Shown here piece by piece: positions 1-8,785 of a DNA stretch of 64,000 nt. A model generated the notes under the pieces. The model was not told the DNA's origin. It made no database searches and worked only from the letters and a program-made list of their open reading frames with translations. A program made the translations under genes and the position numbers. Position 1 is the stretch's first letter. Every line of letters begins with the position of its first letter. Origin of the DNA: Chloroflexota bacterium (lineage in GTDB: Bacteria > Chloroflexota > Dehalococcoidia > UBA1151 > TMED-70); the NCBI GenBank assembly GCA_002721875.1, contig PBLU01000026.1, forward strand, positions 62,001 through 126,000, read 5' to 3'.

Positions 1-448
1 AAAATGGAATTTTTTTTTCATTTTTGGTATTGAGTGATTTCAGTTTTATTAGTCCATATAGGACAGAAAGTCTATTTTTGAAGCTTAAACTTTTATAACT
101 TAAAACACTTGATATTAAAGATAGAGGATAAAAACTAATTTTTGATTTAATATAAAATTTTTTATTATTATCAATGACTGGAATTTCTAAATTTCTCTTA
201 TTTTCAAAATGATTTTCTAATTTAAACTTTTTAATAATTTTATAGAAATTTTGGTATGTTTCTAAAAAAATATGTTGTCCAATATCAATTTCACCATATT
301 TGTTTGATATATAGCCCGCTCTACCACCTAAACTTTTTTTTTGTTCAAAAATCTGCACCTCGTAGCCTTTTTCAATTAGCTTAATTGCACAGTAAATAGT
401 TGAAATTCCGCAACCGATTATTGAAATCTTTTCTTTTTGGTTTTTCAT
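1..448 (-). CDS. HpnE/CrtI-like FAD-dependent desaturase/oxidoreductase, N-terminal part only
   Basis: The reading frame begins at the ATG at 448-446 and runs off the left edge, so about 149 N-terminal residues are visible. Residues 8-45 form a Rossmann dinucleotide-binding fold: IIGCGIS, then an acidic strand end and a GGRAG motif typical of FAD-dependent carotenoid/squalene desaturases. The following DIGQHIFLETY stretch resembles the D-G-Q-H signature of HpnE, which reduces hydroxysqualene to squalene in bacteria. Its start overlaps the stop of the upstream hpnC-like gene by four bases (ATGA), so the two are probably translationally coupled. The family call is from motifs I recognise; the exact substrate (hydroxysqualene or phytoene) is inferred from the neighbour. 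Confidence 0.75.
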   Translation of the reverse strand, partial: MKNQKEKISIIGCGISTIYCAIKLIEKGYEVQIFEQKKSLGGRAGYISNKYGEIDIGQHIFLETYQNFYKIIKKFKLENHFENKRNLEIPVIDNNKKFYIKSKISFYPLSLISSVLSYKSLSFKNRLSVLYGLIKLKSLNTKNEKKIPF

Positions 449-1344
449 TTTAGTAAAAATGTCTTGATAATTGAATTTATAATTATATAAATTTTATCTA
501 ATCTATTTGTTTTTGGTTTATTATGTAAAGATTTATATGAATAGGTTTTTATTTTTTTGAGAACTTTTTCACCAGAATCTAGGAAAATTTGTATTAATAT
601 TGCATCTTTTTTTCTTAATAATCTAGGTAAACACTTTCCAGAATTATAAAGATTTTTATTTATAATTATCATCTCATCTAAAAATCTGTTAAACTTCCTT
701 TTTGAGATTTCATCAAATTCAAATTTATTTTCAAATATATCCTTAGAAATATTATTTTTGGTCATTATTTCAATTGGCATATATACTCTTCCAATTTTTT
801 TATCCTTAATAATATCTTGTAAAAAATTTGTTATTTGTAGTCCACTACAAATATTGTTGGAAAGTTTGACTAGTTTTTTATCTTTATAGCCTAAAATAGC
901 TAAAACAATTTCACCTACTGGATTTGCAGAAAATTCACAATACTCTAATAATTCCTTAATATTTTTATATTCTTTTTTTTCTTGATCAATTTTATTGGCC
1001 TTAATTAATCTCAGAAAAGGATTGATCTCTAAATTATGTTTTTTAATTGTTTTTTGTAAGGCTATGAAAGTTGGCAAAGTTGCTTTATTTTCAAATGCTT
1101 TTTTTAATTCTTTTTCCCAAATGTTTAGCTCTAGTTCTTTGTTTCCATTTGAATCATCACCGATAAAATCAACACCTCTAGAAAATGCATACAAACTCAA
1201 GAAATCATTCATTTTTTCTTTACCTATAAAAAACATTAGAACAGGAAAGTTTTCATAGTTATCTTTAGCAATTTTATGGCAAATCTTTAATGACTCACTA
1301 TATGAAACTCTTTCTTTTTTTATTGGGAAAAGTAAATTATTCAT
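445..1344 (-). CDS. hpnC: Squalene/phytoene synthase family protein, HpnC-like
   Basis: A 299-residue trans-isoprenyl diphosphate synthase. The N-terminus has the NYENFPV motif characteristic of HpnC, followed by the first Asp-rich motif (VDFIGDD, about residues 59-65). The second Asp-rich motif is QDIIKD followed by GRVYMP. In the HpnCDE route, HpnD makes presqualene diphosphate from farnesyl diphosphate, HpnC converts it to hydroxysqualene and HpnE reduces that to squalene. HpnE-like lies directly downstream and a polyprenyl synthase two genes upstream, which fits squalene/hopanoid or carotenoid precursor supply. No HpnD is visible and it may lie beyond the left edge. The C-terminal 40 residues are strongly basic. 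A phytoene synthase role cannot be excluded. Confidence 0.8.
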   Translation of the reverse strand: MNNLLFPIKKERVSYSESLKICHKIAKDNYENFPVLMFFIGKEKMNDFLSLYAFSRGVDFIGDDSNGNKELELNIWEKELKKAFENKATLPTFIALQKTIKKHNLEINPFLRLIKANKIDQEKKEYKNIKELLEYCEFSANPVGEIVLAILGYKDKKLVKLSNNICSGLQITNFLQDIIKDKKIGRVYMPIEIMTKNNISKDIFENKFEFDEISKRKFNRFLDEMIIINKNLYNSGKCLPRLLRKKDAILIQIFLDSGEKVLKKIKTYSYKSLHNKPKTNRLDKIYIIINSIIKTFLLK

Positions 1345-1348
1345 TTGA

Positions 1349-2002
1349 CTATAATTTTGATATTTTAGATAAAATTTTTTTTTGTTGAAGCTCTCCTAAA
1401 AATTTTCTTACATACAGTCTATAGAAGAAAAAAAGCTTGAAAAACTCCTTAACTTTTTCAAAACCTTCTACTTTATGAGAATTTTCCAATGGGAATCCGT
1501 TATTGATAATTCTTATGATAGAAAAATTGTGATTTTCAGGATTAACTAATTTTGATATTTTATTAGAATTATTATCTATAAAATTAGCTTTTATATTCTC
1601 ATTTATCCATTTTTTGGCATTTCTTCTTTTTGAAATATCTTTATTGAATTCTAATTCCAATCCTGATCCTATTCTGTGCTTGATATTTTCTAATTCCAAG
1701 ACATCACAAATTGATTTATTTAGATCATGGGATGTCTCTATCCATCTATCTACACGAGGAATCGACCAGTCTACGGGTTTAGAATTAATAACTAAAGTTT
1801 CTTTTGCAACTATTATTTCATTATTAGTTATTTCTTCATTTGTTTGAACGGCAAAATCTATTGAAATTATATTATTAGGTTTTTTATTGTCTATGATATT
1901 TTTTAGCTCAAAAAGATCGTCATTTTTCTTAATTTTATAAACTATACTTTGTTTATCATTATTTATAAATTTAAGGTTTTTATTTAGAATTATTAGGTTC
2001 AT
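1349..2002 (-). CDS. Uncharacterised protein, possibly a degenerate HpnG-like nucleoside phosphorylase
   Basis: A 217-residue protein lying directly after the polyprenyl synthase stop with no spacer, and four bases before hpnC. I do not recognise it confidently. A stretch near residue 45 (ISIDFAVQTNEE) could correspond to the glycine-rich G-x-A-G-G-L region of purine nucleoside phosphorylase/MTA nucleosidase-like proteins. A later stretch (FSIIRIINNGFPLEN, about 165-180) resembles their RVVSD-A-x-x-x-P segment. HpnG, the hopanoid-associated phosphorylase, belongs to that superfamily and clusters with hpnC/D/E, so genomic context supports the idea. The glycines expected for phosphate binding are not seen, so it is either very divergent or inactive. 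Lys/Asn-rich composition matches its neighbours. Confidence 0.6.
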   Translation of the reverse strand: MNLIILNKNLKFINNDKQSIVYKIKKNDDLFELKNIIDNKKPNNIISIDFAVQTNEEITNNEIIVAKETLVINSKPVDWSIPRVDRWIETSHDLNKSICDVLELENIKHRIGSGLELEFNKDISKRRNAKKWINENIKANFIDNNSNKISKLVNPENHNFSIIRIINNGFPLENSHKVEGFEKVKEFFKLFFFYRLYVRKFLGELQQKKILSKISKL

Positions 2003-3025
2003 TTATGCCTTTCTATACATAAGAAAAGTATTTATTTGATCTAATATATTTTTATAATTTTGATCTATTTCTAGATTACGTATAGTACGATTGCATTCAT
2101 TAAACTTGGATTTTAGAATATCTTTACAATAAAATTCAACCTTATATTTTTCCATTAATTTTAGAATTAAATCTTTAGAATGTTCGTTAATATTTTCTGA
2201 TAAGAATATATTTTCAATTATTCTCTTGTCATCTTTTTCAGCGGATTGAATTAGATGCAATATTGGTAAAGATTTTTTTTTCTTCAAAATATCACTACCA
2301 ACAGGTTTACCTAATTCTTTATCTCCCCAGATACCTAGGTAATCATCCTTAATTTGAAAAATTTGACCAAATAGTTTGCCTAGAAGAGAAAAATTTGAGA
2401 TATTTTTTTTGCTAGTTTTTTCTAAGCTAGATCCTAAAATAGCTGATGTTTCTATAAGTGCACCAGTTTTTTTTTGTATCATATCAAGATAATTTTCTAC
2501 ATTGATTTCAAACTCATTTTCATATGAAATATCAAGAAATTGACCTTCTATTACTGATAGACAAGTTCTGGATATTAACTTTCTGAGGAATATTTTTTTG
2601 TGATCAAGTTTATTAGGTAATAAATTTATTGATTTACTCGCTAGTGCGTGCATAGAATTTCCTGAAATAATACCTTTAGATTCTCCCCAAATTTTCCAAA
2701 CTGTTTTTCTATTTCTCCTAATTTCATCTCTATCTTCAATGTCATCATGAATTAGAGAAAAATTATGGAATAATTCAATTGACATAGCCAATGGTAAAAC
2801 GTTATTTTTTTCCCCACCCAATGATTCGTTTACTAACATCATTAATGAAGGTCTAAATGCCTTTCCGAAGCTTTGTGATTTTTTTCCATTCTCATCTATC
2901 CAACCTAAAAAGTACTTATGACTGAAGTACAAATCATCTTGCAGGTCTTTATAGAAAGACTTTGTGTAAGTAAATATTTCATTTTGATATTGATCAAAAA
3001 TTTTCGGTAATGACAACTTATTCAT
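2003..3025 (-). CDS. Polyprenyl (geranyl/farnesyl-type) diphosphate synthase
   Basis: A 340-residue head-to-tail prenyltransferase that elongates allylic diphosphates with isopentenyl diphosphate. The first Asp-rich motif is HDDIEDRDEIRR (about residues 113-124) and the second is DDYLGIWGD. An upstream KAFRP motif binds IPP. The residues before the first Asp motif, which set chain length, include bulky aromatics (SIELFHNFSLIHDD), compatible with a short product such as farnesyl diphosphate. It is the first gene of a minus-strand operon with the orphan, hpnC and hpnE-like genes, so it probably supplies FPP for squalene synthesis. The start ATG at 3025 faces the divergent HspR-like gene. Confidence 0.88.
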   Translation of the reverse strand: MNKLSLPKIFDQYQNEIFTYTKSFYKDLQDDLYFSHKYFLGWIDENGKKSQSFGKAFRPSLMMLVNESLGGEKNNVLPLAMSIELFHNFSLIHDDIEDRDEIRRNRKTVWKIWGESKGIISGNSMHALASKSINLLPNKLDHKKIFLRKLISRTCLSVIEGQFLDISYENEFEINVENYLDMIQKKTGALIETSAILGSSLEKTSKKNISNFSLLGKLFGQIFQIKDDYLGIWGDKELGKPVGSDILKKKKSLPILHLIQSAEKDDKRIIENIFLSENINEHSKDLILKLMEKYKVEFYCKDILKSKFNECNRTIRNLEIDQNYKNILDQINTFLMYRKA

Positions 3026-3105
3026 ATGAATTCTAATTATAAGTAAATTATATCCTTCATATTGCCTTTATAACAATATTGACTAATAATATAAAACAAT
3101 AATAT

Positions 3106-3128
3106 ATCTTATAAACAGGTTATAAGAT
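3106..3128 (+). promoter_or_regulatory. Perfect 9-bp inverted repeat, candidate HspR operator
   Basis: ATCTTATAA (3106-3114), a 5-bp spacer, then TTATAAGAT (3120-3128), perfectly symmetric. It lies in the divergent intergenic region about 75-95 bp before the HspR-like MerR/clpC genes. MerR dimers bind such interrupted palindromes and HspR autoregulates through the HAIR element, whose spacing and sequence differ from this one. Operator function is therefore an inference. Confidence 0.4.
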
Positions 3129-3200
3129 TATATATACATAAGGTATAATATTATATTAATTTTATGTTATAATAAAAATTATATAAGTAAGGTTAAAAAA

Positions 3201-3551
3201 ATTAGTTTTTCAAGAGAAGATCCAGTATATGGGATAGGAATAGTTGCAAAAATTGTAGGTTTGCATCAGCAAACCTTAAGAAATTATGAACGTTGGAATT
3301 TAGTTATTCCTTACAGATCTCCGGGTGGAACTAGATATTACTCAATAATCGATATTGAAAAAATTGAGAAAGTTAAGGATTGGATTGAAAAATTTGGTAT
3401 TAATCGTGCTGGAATTGAAATAATTACTGATTTGATGAAAGAAATAAGTGATCTAGAAGAAAAAATTAGCTATTTAGAATCAGAGCTTATTCGATATAAG
3501 AGTAGAGGGTCAATGAAAGAACTACCCGAAAGAAATAGGAGATTTTTATGA
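3201..3551 (+). CDS. HspR-like MerR-family transcriptional regulator
   Basis: A winged-helix MerR regulator. The segment DPVYGIGIVAKIVGLHQQ, then TLRNYERW and a P-x-R-x-x-G-G-x-R-x-Y wing, is the HspR/GlnR-like DNA-binding domain. It is followed by a coiled-coil of about 25 residues (EISDLEEKISYLESELIRY). The first in-frame ATG (3261) lies inside the recognition fold and would delete helix 1, so I place the start upstream. No ATG, GTG or TTG is available there; an ATT at 3201 with AAGG eight bases upstream is the best candidate, giving 116 residues. Its stop overlaps the clpC ATG (ATGA), so it is co-translated with the chaperone it may control. HspR proteins repress heat-shock chaperone genes. 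Confidence 0.75.
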   Translation: MSFSREDPVYGIGIVAKIVGLHQQTLRNYERWNLVIPYRSPGGTRYYSIIDIEKIEKVKDWIEKFGINRAGIEIITDLMKEISDLEEKISYLESELIRYKSRGSMKELPERNRRFL

Positions 3552-6067
3552 TAACTTCAGAAATATGGTCTAAAGATTCAATGGATGAAAATCTAAGAGA
3601 AGTTTACGACATAGGTAGGCATTATGTGGATCAAGTTTATAATAGTCATTACTACACATTAGATCACCTAATGCTTGCTCTACTTGATAATAAAAGAGCT
3701 GTAGAGATCTTAATGACTGCAATAAATGCACCTGAGGATAGAAAAAAGAAGTTTTTAGTTTCTTATAAATCTAGAATTGGTCAAAAAATAAAATCTATGG
3801 GTAACTATGATCAATTAGATTTTATTCCAAATATAATGAATCCTATTTATGAATTTTCAATTAAGCAAGCTGAGTTTAACCACATGCAAGAAATATCCGT
3901 AGATTTAGTACTAATGGGTATAGTTCAGGTAGTCAAGAATTATCCATATGAACTTCCATTTGAAACACAAAATCTTATTCTAGGATCTCGCTTGACTGTT
4001 GGTAATTTAGCTACAGCAATTAATGTTGTAAATTCACAAAAACCTGATAGTACACGTTATAATAATCAAAAAGAATCTGTTAATTTTGACGATGTAAAAA
4101 ATAGTTCAGAAGAAGATAAGCCTAAATATGAAAATCTAGATAAATATTCAATAGATCTTACTGCTTTAGCACGTGAAAATCTTATAGATCCAATAATAGG
4201 GAGAGAAAAAGAAATAAAAAGAGTGCAGCAGATTCTTTCAAGAAGAACTAAAAATAATCCAGTTGTAATTGGTGATGCAGGTGTAGGTAAAACAGCTATA
4301 GCAGAAGGTTTAGCACTAAATATTGTAGGGGGTAATGTGCCAAATTCTATGAAAGGAAAAAGGCTACTTTCATTACAATTGGGTCAATTATTAGCTGGTA
4401 CTGGCGTAAGAGGGGAGTTTGAAGAAAGACTTCAATCTATCTTAAAAGAGATGGAAGAGGCTAAAGGTGAAATCATTCTCTTTATTGATGAGATTCATAC
4501 TGTTGTTGGAGCTGGTTCTGGTGGTGGTGCTCTTGATGCATCTAATATGATGAAACCTGCACTAGCAAGAGGTAAACTCCAAACAATTGGTGCAACAACA
4601 CCTGATGAGTATAGAAAGTATATTGAATCAGATCAGGCTCTTGAGAGAAGATTTTCTCCGGTTTCTATAAATGAGCCTAATATTTCTGATTCAATTAGTA
4701 TGCTTGAAGGTCTTAGATCTAAATATGAAAATCATCATGGACTAAAAATTTCTGATGAAGCCATAAAATCAGCTGTTATACTTTCTGACAGATACGTTAA
4801 GAATAGATTTTTGCCTGATAAGGCAATTGATCTTATGGATGAAGCATTATCTCGAGCAAATATTGATAATCCAGATATACCATCACAAATTATTGACTAC
4901 GATAAACAAATTGAATCTTTCCAAGAAGAAGAGGATTTCCTGTTTTCAAAAAATGATGATTCGTCAGCAGATGAGATAAGAAAGAAACGAATTTTACTAC
5001 TAGAAAAGAGGAAAAAAGAATTTGAAAAGTGGAAATTTAATAATCGTCTTATAGAAATTGTCAAAGCCGAGCATGTTGCAAAGATCGTAGCTGATAAAAC
5101 TGGTATTCCTGTCGATAACTTAGTTGAAAAAGAGGCTAATAAATTATTAAAACTTGAAGAAAGGCTTCATGAAAGAGTAATAGGGCAAACTAATGCAGTT
5201 GAAAGTATATCAAATGCAATAAGAAGGAGCAGGGCAGGTTTACAAGATCCCACTAAACCTATTGGTTCTTTCATTTTTTTAGGACCGACAGGGGTAGGAA
5301 AAACAGAATTAGCCAAATCACTAGCAGAGTTTTTATTTGATGATGAAAATAGTATGATTCGAGTTGATATGTCAGAATATAAAGAGAGTTATTCAATGGC
5401 AAGATTGATAGGGGCTCCTCCAGGATATGTAGGATATGATGATGCTGGACAGTTAACTGAATCTGTCAGAAGAAATCCTTACAGTGTTATACTTTTCGAT
5501 GAGGTAGAAAAAGCACATCAAGATATATTTAATGTGCTCCTTCAAGTACTTGATGATGGAAGGCTCACAGATGGTCAAGGAAGAACAGTAGATTTTACAA
5601 ATACAGTGATTATAATGACATCAAATATAGGTACAAATGTTGTAGGTAAAGAAGCTTTGGGCTTTAATAAAAAATCTGAAAAATCTGAAGAAGAAATATC
5701 CGATGCAGTAAATGAAGCCCTTAAATCATATTTCAGACCAGAATTCTTAAATAGAATTGATGAAATTATTATTTTTGACTCCCTATCTAAAGCTGATTTA
5801 TATAAGATCGTTGATAAAGTATTTTCTGAATTATCAATGAAATTATCAAATCTAGGAATTAGAATAACATCTGGTAGAAAAGTTAAAGAGTGGGTCGCCG
5901 AAAAAGGATTTGATAAATTTTATGGTGCCAGGCCTTTGAAAAGACTACTTCAAAAACAAATAGAAAATAAAATTTCTAAAATGATAATAGCAAAAGAAGT
6001 AAAGAATGGGGACACAATTTCTCTCAGACTTAAGGAAGATCAGATAATAATATCTAAGAAATTATAA
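3548..6067 (+). CDS. clpC: ClpC-type AAA+ unfoldase (Hsp100)
   Basis: An 839-residue protein with a double Clp_N repeat (about residues 10-150), AAA+ module D1 (Walker A GDAGVGKT at 242-249, Walker B LFIDEIH), a short middle region of about 50-60 residues and D2 (Walker A GPTGVGKT near 579, Walker B LFDEVEKAH). The short charged middle region resembles the ClpC UVR-type segment rather than the long ClpB coiled coil. An ALGF tripeptide loop near residue 703 fits the ClpP-docking loop. It should therefore deliver substrates to the ClpP protease in the cytoplasm. It starts within the stop of the MerR gene, implying coupling and heat-shock style control. ispDF follows after eight bases. Confidence 0.92.
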   Translation: MITSEIWSKDSMDENLREVYDIGRHYVDQVYNSHYYTLDHLMLALLDNKRAVEILMTAINAPEDRKKKFLVSYKSRIGQKIKSMGNYDQLDFIPNIMNPIYEFSIKQAEFNHMQEISVDLVLMGIVQVVKNYPYELPFETQNLILGSRLTVGNLATAINVVNSQKPDSTRYNNQKESVNFDDVKNSSEEDKPKYENLDKYSIDLTALARENLIDPIIGREKEIKRVQQILSRRTKNNPVVIGDAGVGKTAIAEGLALNIVGGNVPNSMKGKRLLSLQLGQLLAGTGVRGEFEERLQSILKEMEEAKGEIILFIDEIHTVVGAGSGGGALDASNMMKPALARGKLQTIGATTPDEYRKYIESDQALERRFSPVSINEPNISDSISMLEGLRSKYENHHGLKISDEAIKSAVILSDRYVKNRFLPDKAIDLMDEALSRANIDNPDIPSQIIDYDKQIESFQEEEDFLFSKNDDSSADEIRKKRILLLEKRKKEFEKWKFNNRLIEIVKAEHVAKIVADKTGIPVDNLVEKEANKLLKLEERLHERVIGQTNAVESISNAIRRSRAGLQDPTKPIGSFIFLGPTGVGKTELAKSLAEFLFDDENSMIRVDMSEYKESYSMARLIGAPPGYVGYDDAGQLTESVRRNPYSVILFDEVEKAHQDIFNVLLQVLDDGRLTDGQGRTVDFTNTVIIMTSNIGTNVVGKEALGFNKKSEKSEEEISDAVNEALKSYFRPEFLNRIDEIIIFDSLSKADLYKIVDKVFSELSMKLSNLGIRITSGRKVKEWVAEKGFDKFYGARPLKRLLQKQIENKISKMIIAKEVKNGDTISLRLKEDQIIISKKL

Positions 6068-6074
6068 AAAATAT

Positions 6075-7226
6075 ATGAAACCTTCAAAAAAAATATTAGC
6101 GATAATTCTTGCTGCTGGTCAATCTAAGAGATTTAAGGGTAACAAACTTTTTTTTGAAATAGATGGTAAACCTGTACTTCAAAGAACTATTGAAAATATT
6201 AATGGTGTAGATGAAATTATGTCAATTTTGATTGTTGGTAATAAACAAAATAAATCTGATATAAAAAGTTTATTAGATCAAATAAAATCAAAAAAGCAGG
6301 TGTACTCTATTACAGGTGGAAATTCTAGAGCAGATTCTCTAGTATGTGCTATTAATTTTATTAATGAAAATAAACTTAAATTTGACTTTTTAGTTATTCA
6401 TGATGGAGCTAGGCCTTTTGCTAAAAAAGAAATTTTTAATGAAGGACTGAGATATATAAATGATTATGATTCGGTAATATTTGGACTAACACCAACAGAT
6501 ACTATAAAAAAAATTACTGATGATAATTTTGTAGAAAAAACTCTTATTAGAGACAAATTAATAAATGTTCAAACTCCTCAATTCTTCAAGGATAAAGTTC
6601 TTATAGAAAGCATTAAATTCAATCAAGACTTGAATTTGGTCACAGATGATTCTTCTTTTTTAGATGATACAAAATACAAGGTAAAAGTATTACCTGGGGA
6701 TATAAATAATATAAAAATTACAACTCAAAACGACGTAATGAACTCTACTTTTTATGGAATTGGATATGATTTGCATAAACTTATCCCTTTTGAAAAATTG
6801 AGACTTGGAGGTATAGACATAGATTTTCCTTTCAAGCTAGAAGGTCATTCTGATGGAGATGTCTTAATTCATTCCATAATTGATTCTTTACTAGGCGCAT
6901 GCAATCTAGGAGATATAGGAAAGTTCTATCCTTCAACTAAAAAAGAACTAAAGAACATAGACTCTACTCAAATGCTAGCTGAGATTTCAGATTTTGTTTA
7001 TAAGAAAGGTTTTGAGCTTATATATCTGGATGTAACAGTTATTGCTCAGAAGCCTAGAATATCAAATTACACAGAGAAAATGAAAATAAGTCTTTCTAAT
7101 ATTCTTAATATTAGTGTAAATGATATAAATATTAAAAGTACTACTACAGATAATATGGGTATAATTGGATCTGAAAAAGCAATTGCAAGTCAAACAATAG
7201 CAACTATCAAGAAAAATTATAAATAA
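6075..7226 (+). CDS. ispDF: Bifunctional IspDF (MEP cytidylyltransferase / MECDP synthase)
   Basis: A 383-residue fusion of two MEP-pathway enzymes. Residues 1-225 are IspD: nucleotide-binding LAAGQSKRFKGNK, then HDGARPF and the TPQFF motif. It makes CDP-methylerythritol. Residues 227-383 are IspF: GYDLHKL metal site, GHSDGDVLIHSI, DIGKFYPS and TTTDNMG. It forms the cyclic diphosphate and releases CMP. The pathway supplies IPP/DMAPP, the substrate of the prenyl synthase encoded about 3 kb upstream on the other strand. Separate enzymes are usual; the fusion is known from alpha- and epsilonproteobacteria and scattered lineages. It follows clpC by eight bases and precedes cysS by three, forming one probable transcript. 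Confidence 0.93.
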   Translation: MKPSKKILAIILAAGQSKRFKGNKLFFEIDGKPVLQRTIENINGVDEIMSILIVGNKQNKSDIKSLLDQIKSKKQVYSITGGNSRADSLVCAINFINENKLKFDFLVIHDGARPFAKKEIFNEGLRYINDYDSVIFGLTPTDTIKKITDDNFVEKTLIRDKLINVQTPQFFKDKVLIESIKFNQDLNLVTDDSSFLDDTKYKVKVLPGDINNIKITTQNDVMNSTFYGIGYDLHKLIPFEKLRLGGIDIDFPFKLEGHSDGDVLIHSIIDSLLGACNLGDIGKFYPSTKKELKNIDSTQMLAEISDFVYKKGFELIYLDVTVIAQKPRISNYTEKMKISLSNILNISVNDINIKSTTTDNMGIIGSEKAIASQTIATIKKNYK

Positions 7227-7229
7227 TTT

Positions 7230-8564
7230 ATGTTTTTGTACAATTCACTTACTAGAAAAAAAGAAAAACTAATAAAAAAAAATGTAAAAATGTATGTTTG
7301 TGGAGTTACTGTATATGACAGACCTCATCTGGGCCATGCATTATCTACTGTTACATTTGATGTTCTACACAGATATCTAGAATATAAAGGATATAAGGTA
7401 ACCAGGGTTCAAAATTTTACAGATGTTGATGACAAAATAATTAATAAATCTAAAGAATTAAGTATAACTGCCCAAGAAGTAGCTGATAGATACATTGAAA
7501 CTTTTTTTGAAGATATGGATGCATTAGGAGTCAGAAGAGCTGATGTTCATCCACGAGCTACAGAAGATATGAATGAAATAATTGAACTTATATCTTCCTT
7601 AATAGATAATAAAGCAGCATACAGTTCTAATGGTAGTGTTTATTTTGATGTTTCTTTTGCATCTGACTATGGCAAATTATCCGGACGCAATATTGAAGAA
7701 GAGATTGACGGAACAAGAATTGAAAATGATCCTGATAAAAAAAATGTAGAAGATTTTGCTCTCTGGAAAAAGGCTCCAGCTAGTGAGCCTCATTGGAAAA
7801 GTCCTTGGGGTATAGGTAGGCCAGGTTGGCATATTGAATGTTCAGCAATGGCAAAAAAACACTTAGGAGATACTATAGATATTCATGGGGGAGGTTTAGA
7901 TTTAGTTTTTCCTCATCATGAAAATGAAATTGTCCAGAGTGAGTCTGCATCAGGGCTAAAACCTTTTTCAAAAATATGGGTTCATAATGGATTACTAAAG
8001 AGATCAGGTGATGAAAAAATGAGTAAATCTCTTGGAAACTCATTTGATGTTAGGGATGCTCTAGGCCAATATTCCGGTAATTCAATAAGACTTTGGATTT
8101 TACAAAGTCATTACAGGCAGCCCAGTACTCTAGATGATGATTCATTATCAATTGCCCAAAAATCATATCAAAGAATAGAAAGAGCATTATCATTAGACGG
8201 ATCAAAAGGTTTTAATTCTAAAAATTTTTTGAATGAATTTGAATCCTCAATGGATGATGATTTGGGAACACCTTCTGCAATAGCAACAATTTTTAATTTG
8301 GTTCATGAAATTAACGTTTGTAATTCAAAAAAACAAGGTATTTATGAGGGAGTAATTTTACTAAAAAAAATGTTAGATATTTTAGGATTTGATACCAAAA
8401 CAAATCATATTGAAGATGAAGAAATAAATAAATTATTAGAAAAAAGAAACAAATACAGAGACGAAAAAAATTATCAAGAAGCAGACAAAATAAGAGATTA
8501 TCTATTAGAAATGGAAGTTGAAATTTTAGATTCTAAGGAAGGCTCATCTTACAGAAAAATCTAA
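7230..8564 (+). CDS. cysS: Cysteinyl-tRNA synthetase
   Basis: A 444-residue class I aminoacyl-tRNA synthetase. It has the zinc-site Cys in MYVCGVTVYD, the HIGH-type motif RPHLGHA, the zinc/cysteine-selecting segment with WHIECSAMA and FPHHENE, and the KMSKS loop. A C-terminal helical domain (about 310-444) carries the DALR-like region and the RNKYRDEKNYQEADKIRD motif seen in CysRS. It lies three bases after ispDF, as in several bacterial groups. Length is slightly under the usual 460-470 residues but no motif is missing. The last four bases overlap the end of the convergent secG gene. Confidence 0.96.
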   Translation: MFLYNSLTRKKEKLIKKNVKMYVCGVTVYDRPHLGHALSTVTFDVLHRYLEYKGYKVTRVQNFTDVDDKIINKSKELSITAQEVADRYIETFFEDMDALGVRRADVHPRATEDMNEIIELISSLIDNKAAYSSNGSVYFDVSFASDYGKLSGRNIEEEIDGTRIENDPDKKNVEDFALWKKAPASEPHWKSPWGIGRPGWHIECSAMAKKHLGDTIDIHGGGLDLVFPHHENEIVQSESASGLKPFSKIWVHNGLLKRSGDEKMSKSLGNSFDVRDALGQYSGNSIRLWILQSHYRQPSTLDDDSLSIAQKSYQRIERALSLDGSKGFNSKNFLNEFESSMDDDLGTPSAIATIFNLVHEINVCNSKKQGIYEGVILLKKMLDILGFDTKTNHIEDEEINKLLEKRNKYRDEKNYQEADKIRDYLLEMEVEILDSKEGSSYRKI

Positions 8565-8773
8565 AATCTAACATTCAAAACTGCAATTCCTACAAATACT
8601 ACTATAAGAAGGATTGTAAGCCTAAATAATATTTGCTCAATTCCTCTCCTTGATCTGAATGAGCCGTCAGATTGACCGAACAAACCTGCTGAACTCCCTC
8701 TCGTTTGAAGTAAAATCACAATTACAATAATAACCGCAAAAACCATCATTAGTATTGAAAATATTAGGTCCAA
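8561..8773 (-). CDS. secG: Preprotein translocase subunit SecG
   Basis: A 70-residue protein with two predicted membrane segments (about residues 2-22 and 48-67) joined by a loop rich in Gly and Ser with the GLFGQSDGSFRSRRG segment, which matches the SecG cytosolic loop G-L-F-G-x motif. SecG associates with SecYE and assists SecA-driven export. It lies 12 bases after gatB on the same strand, so it is probably cotranscribed. Its 3' end overlaps cysS by four bases tail to tail. Confidence 0.9.
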   Translation of the reverse strand: MDLIFSILMMVFAVIIVIVILLQTRGSSAGLFGQSDGSFRSRRGIEQILFRLTILLIVVFVGIAVLNVRF

Positions 8774-8785
8774 ATTACATCCTTA

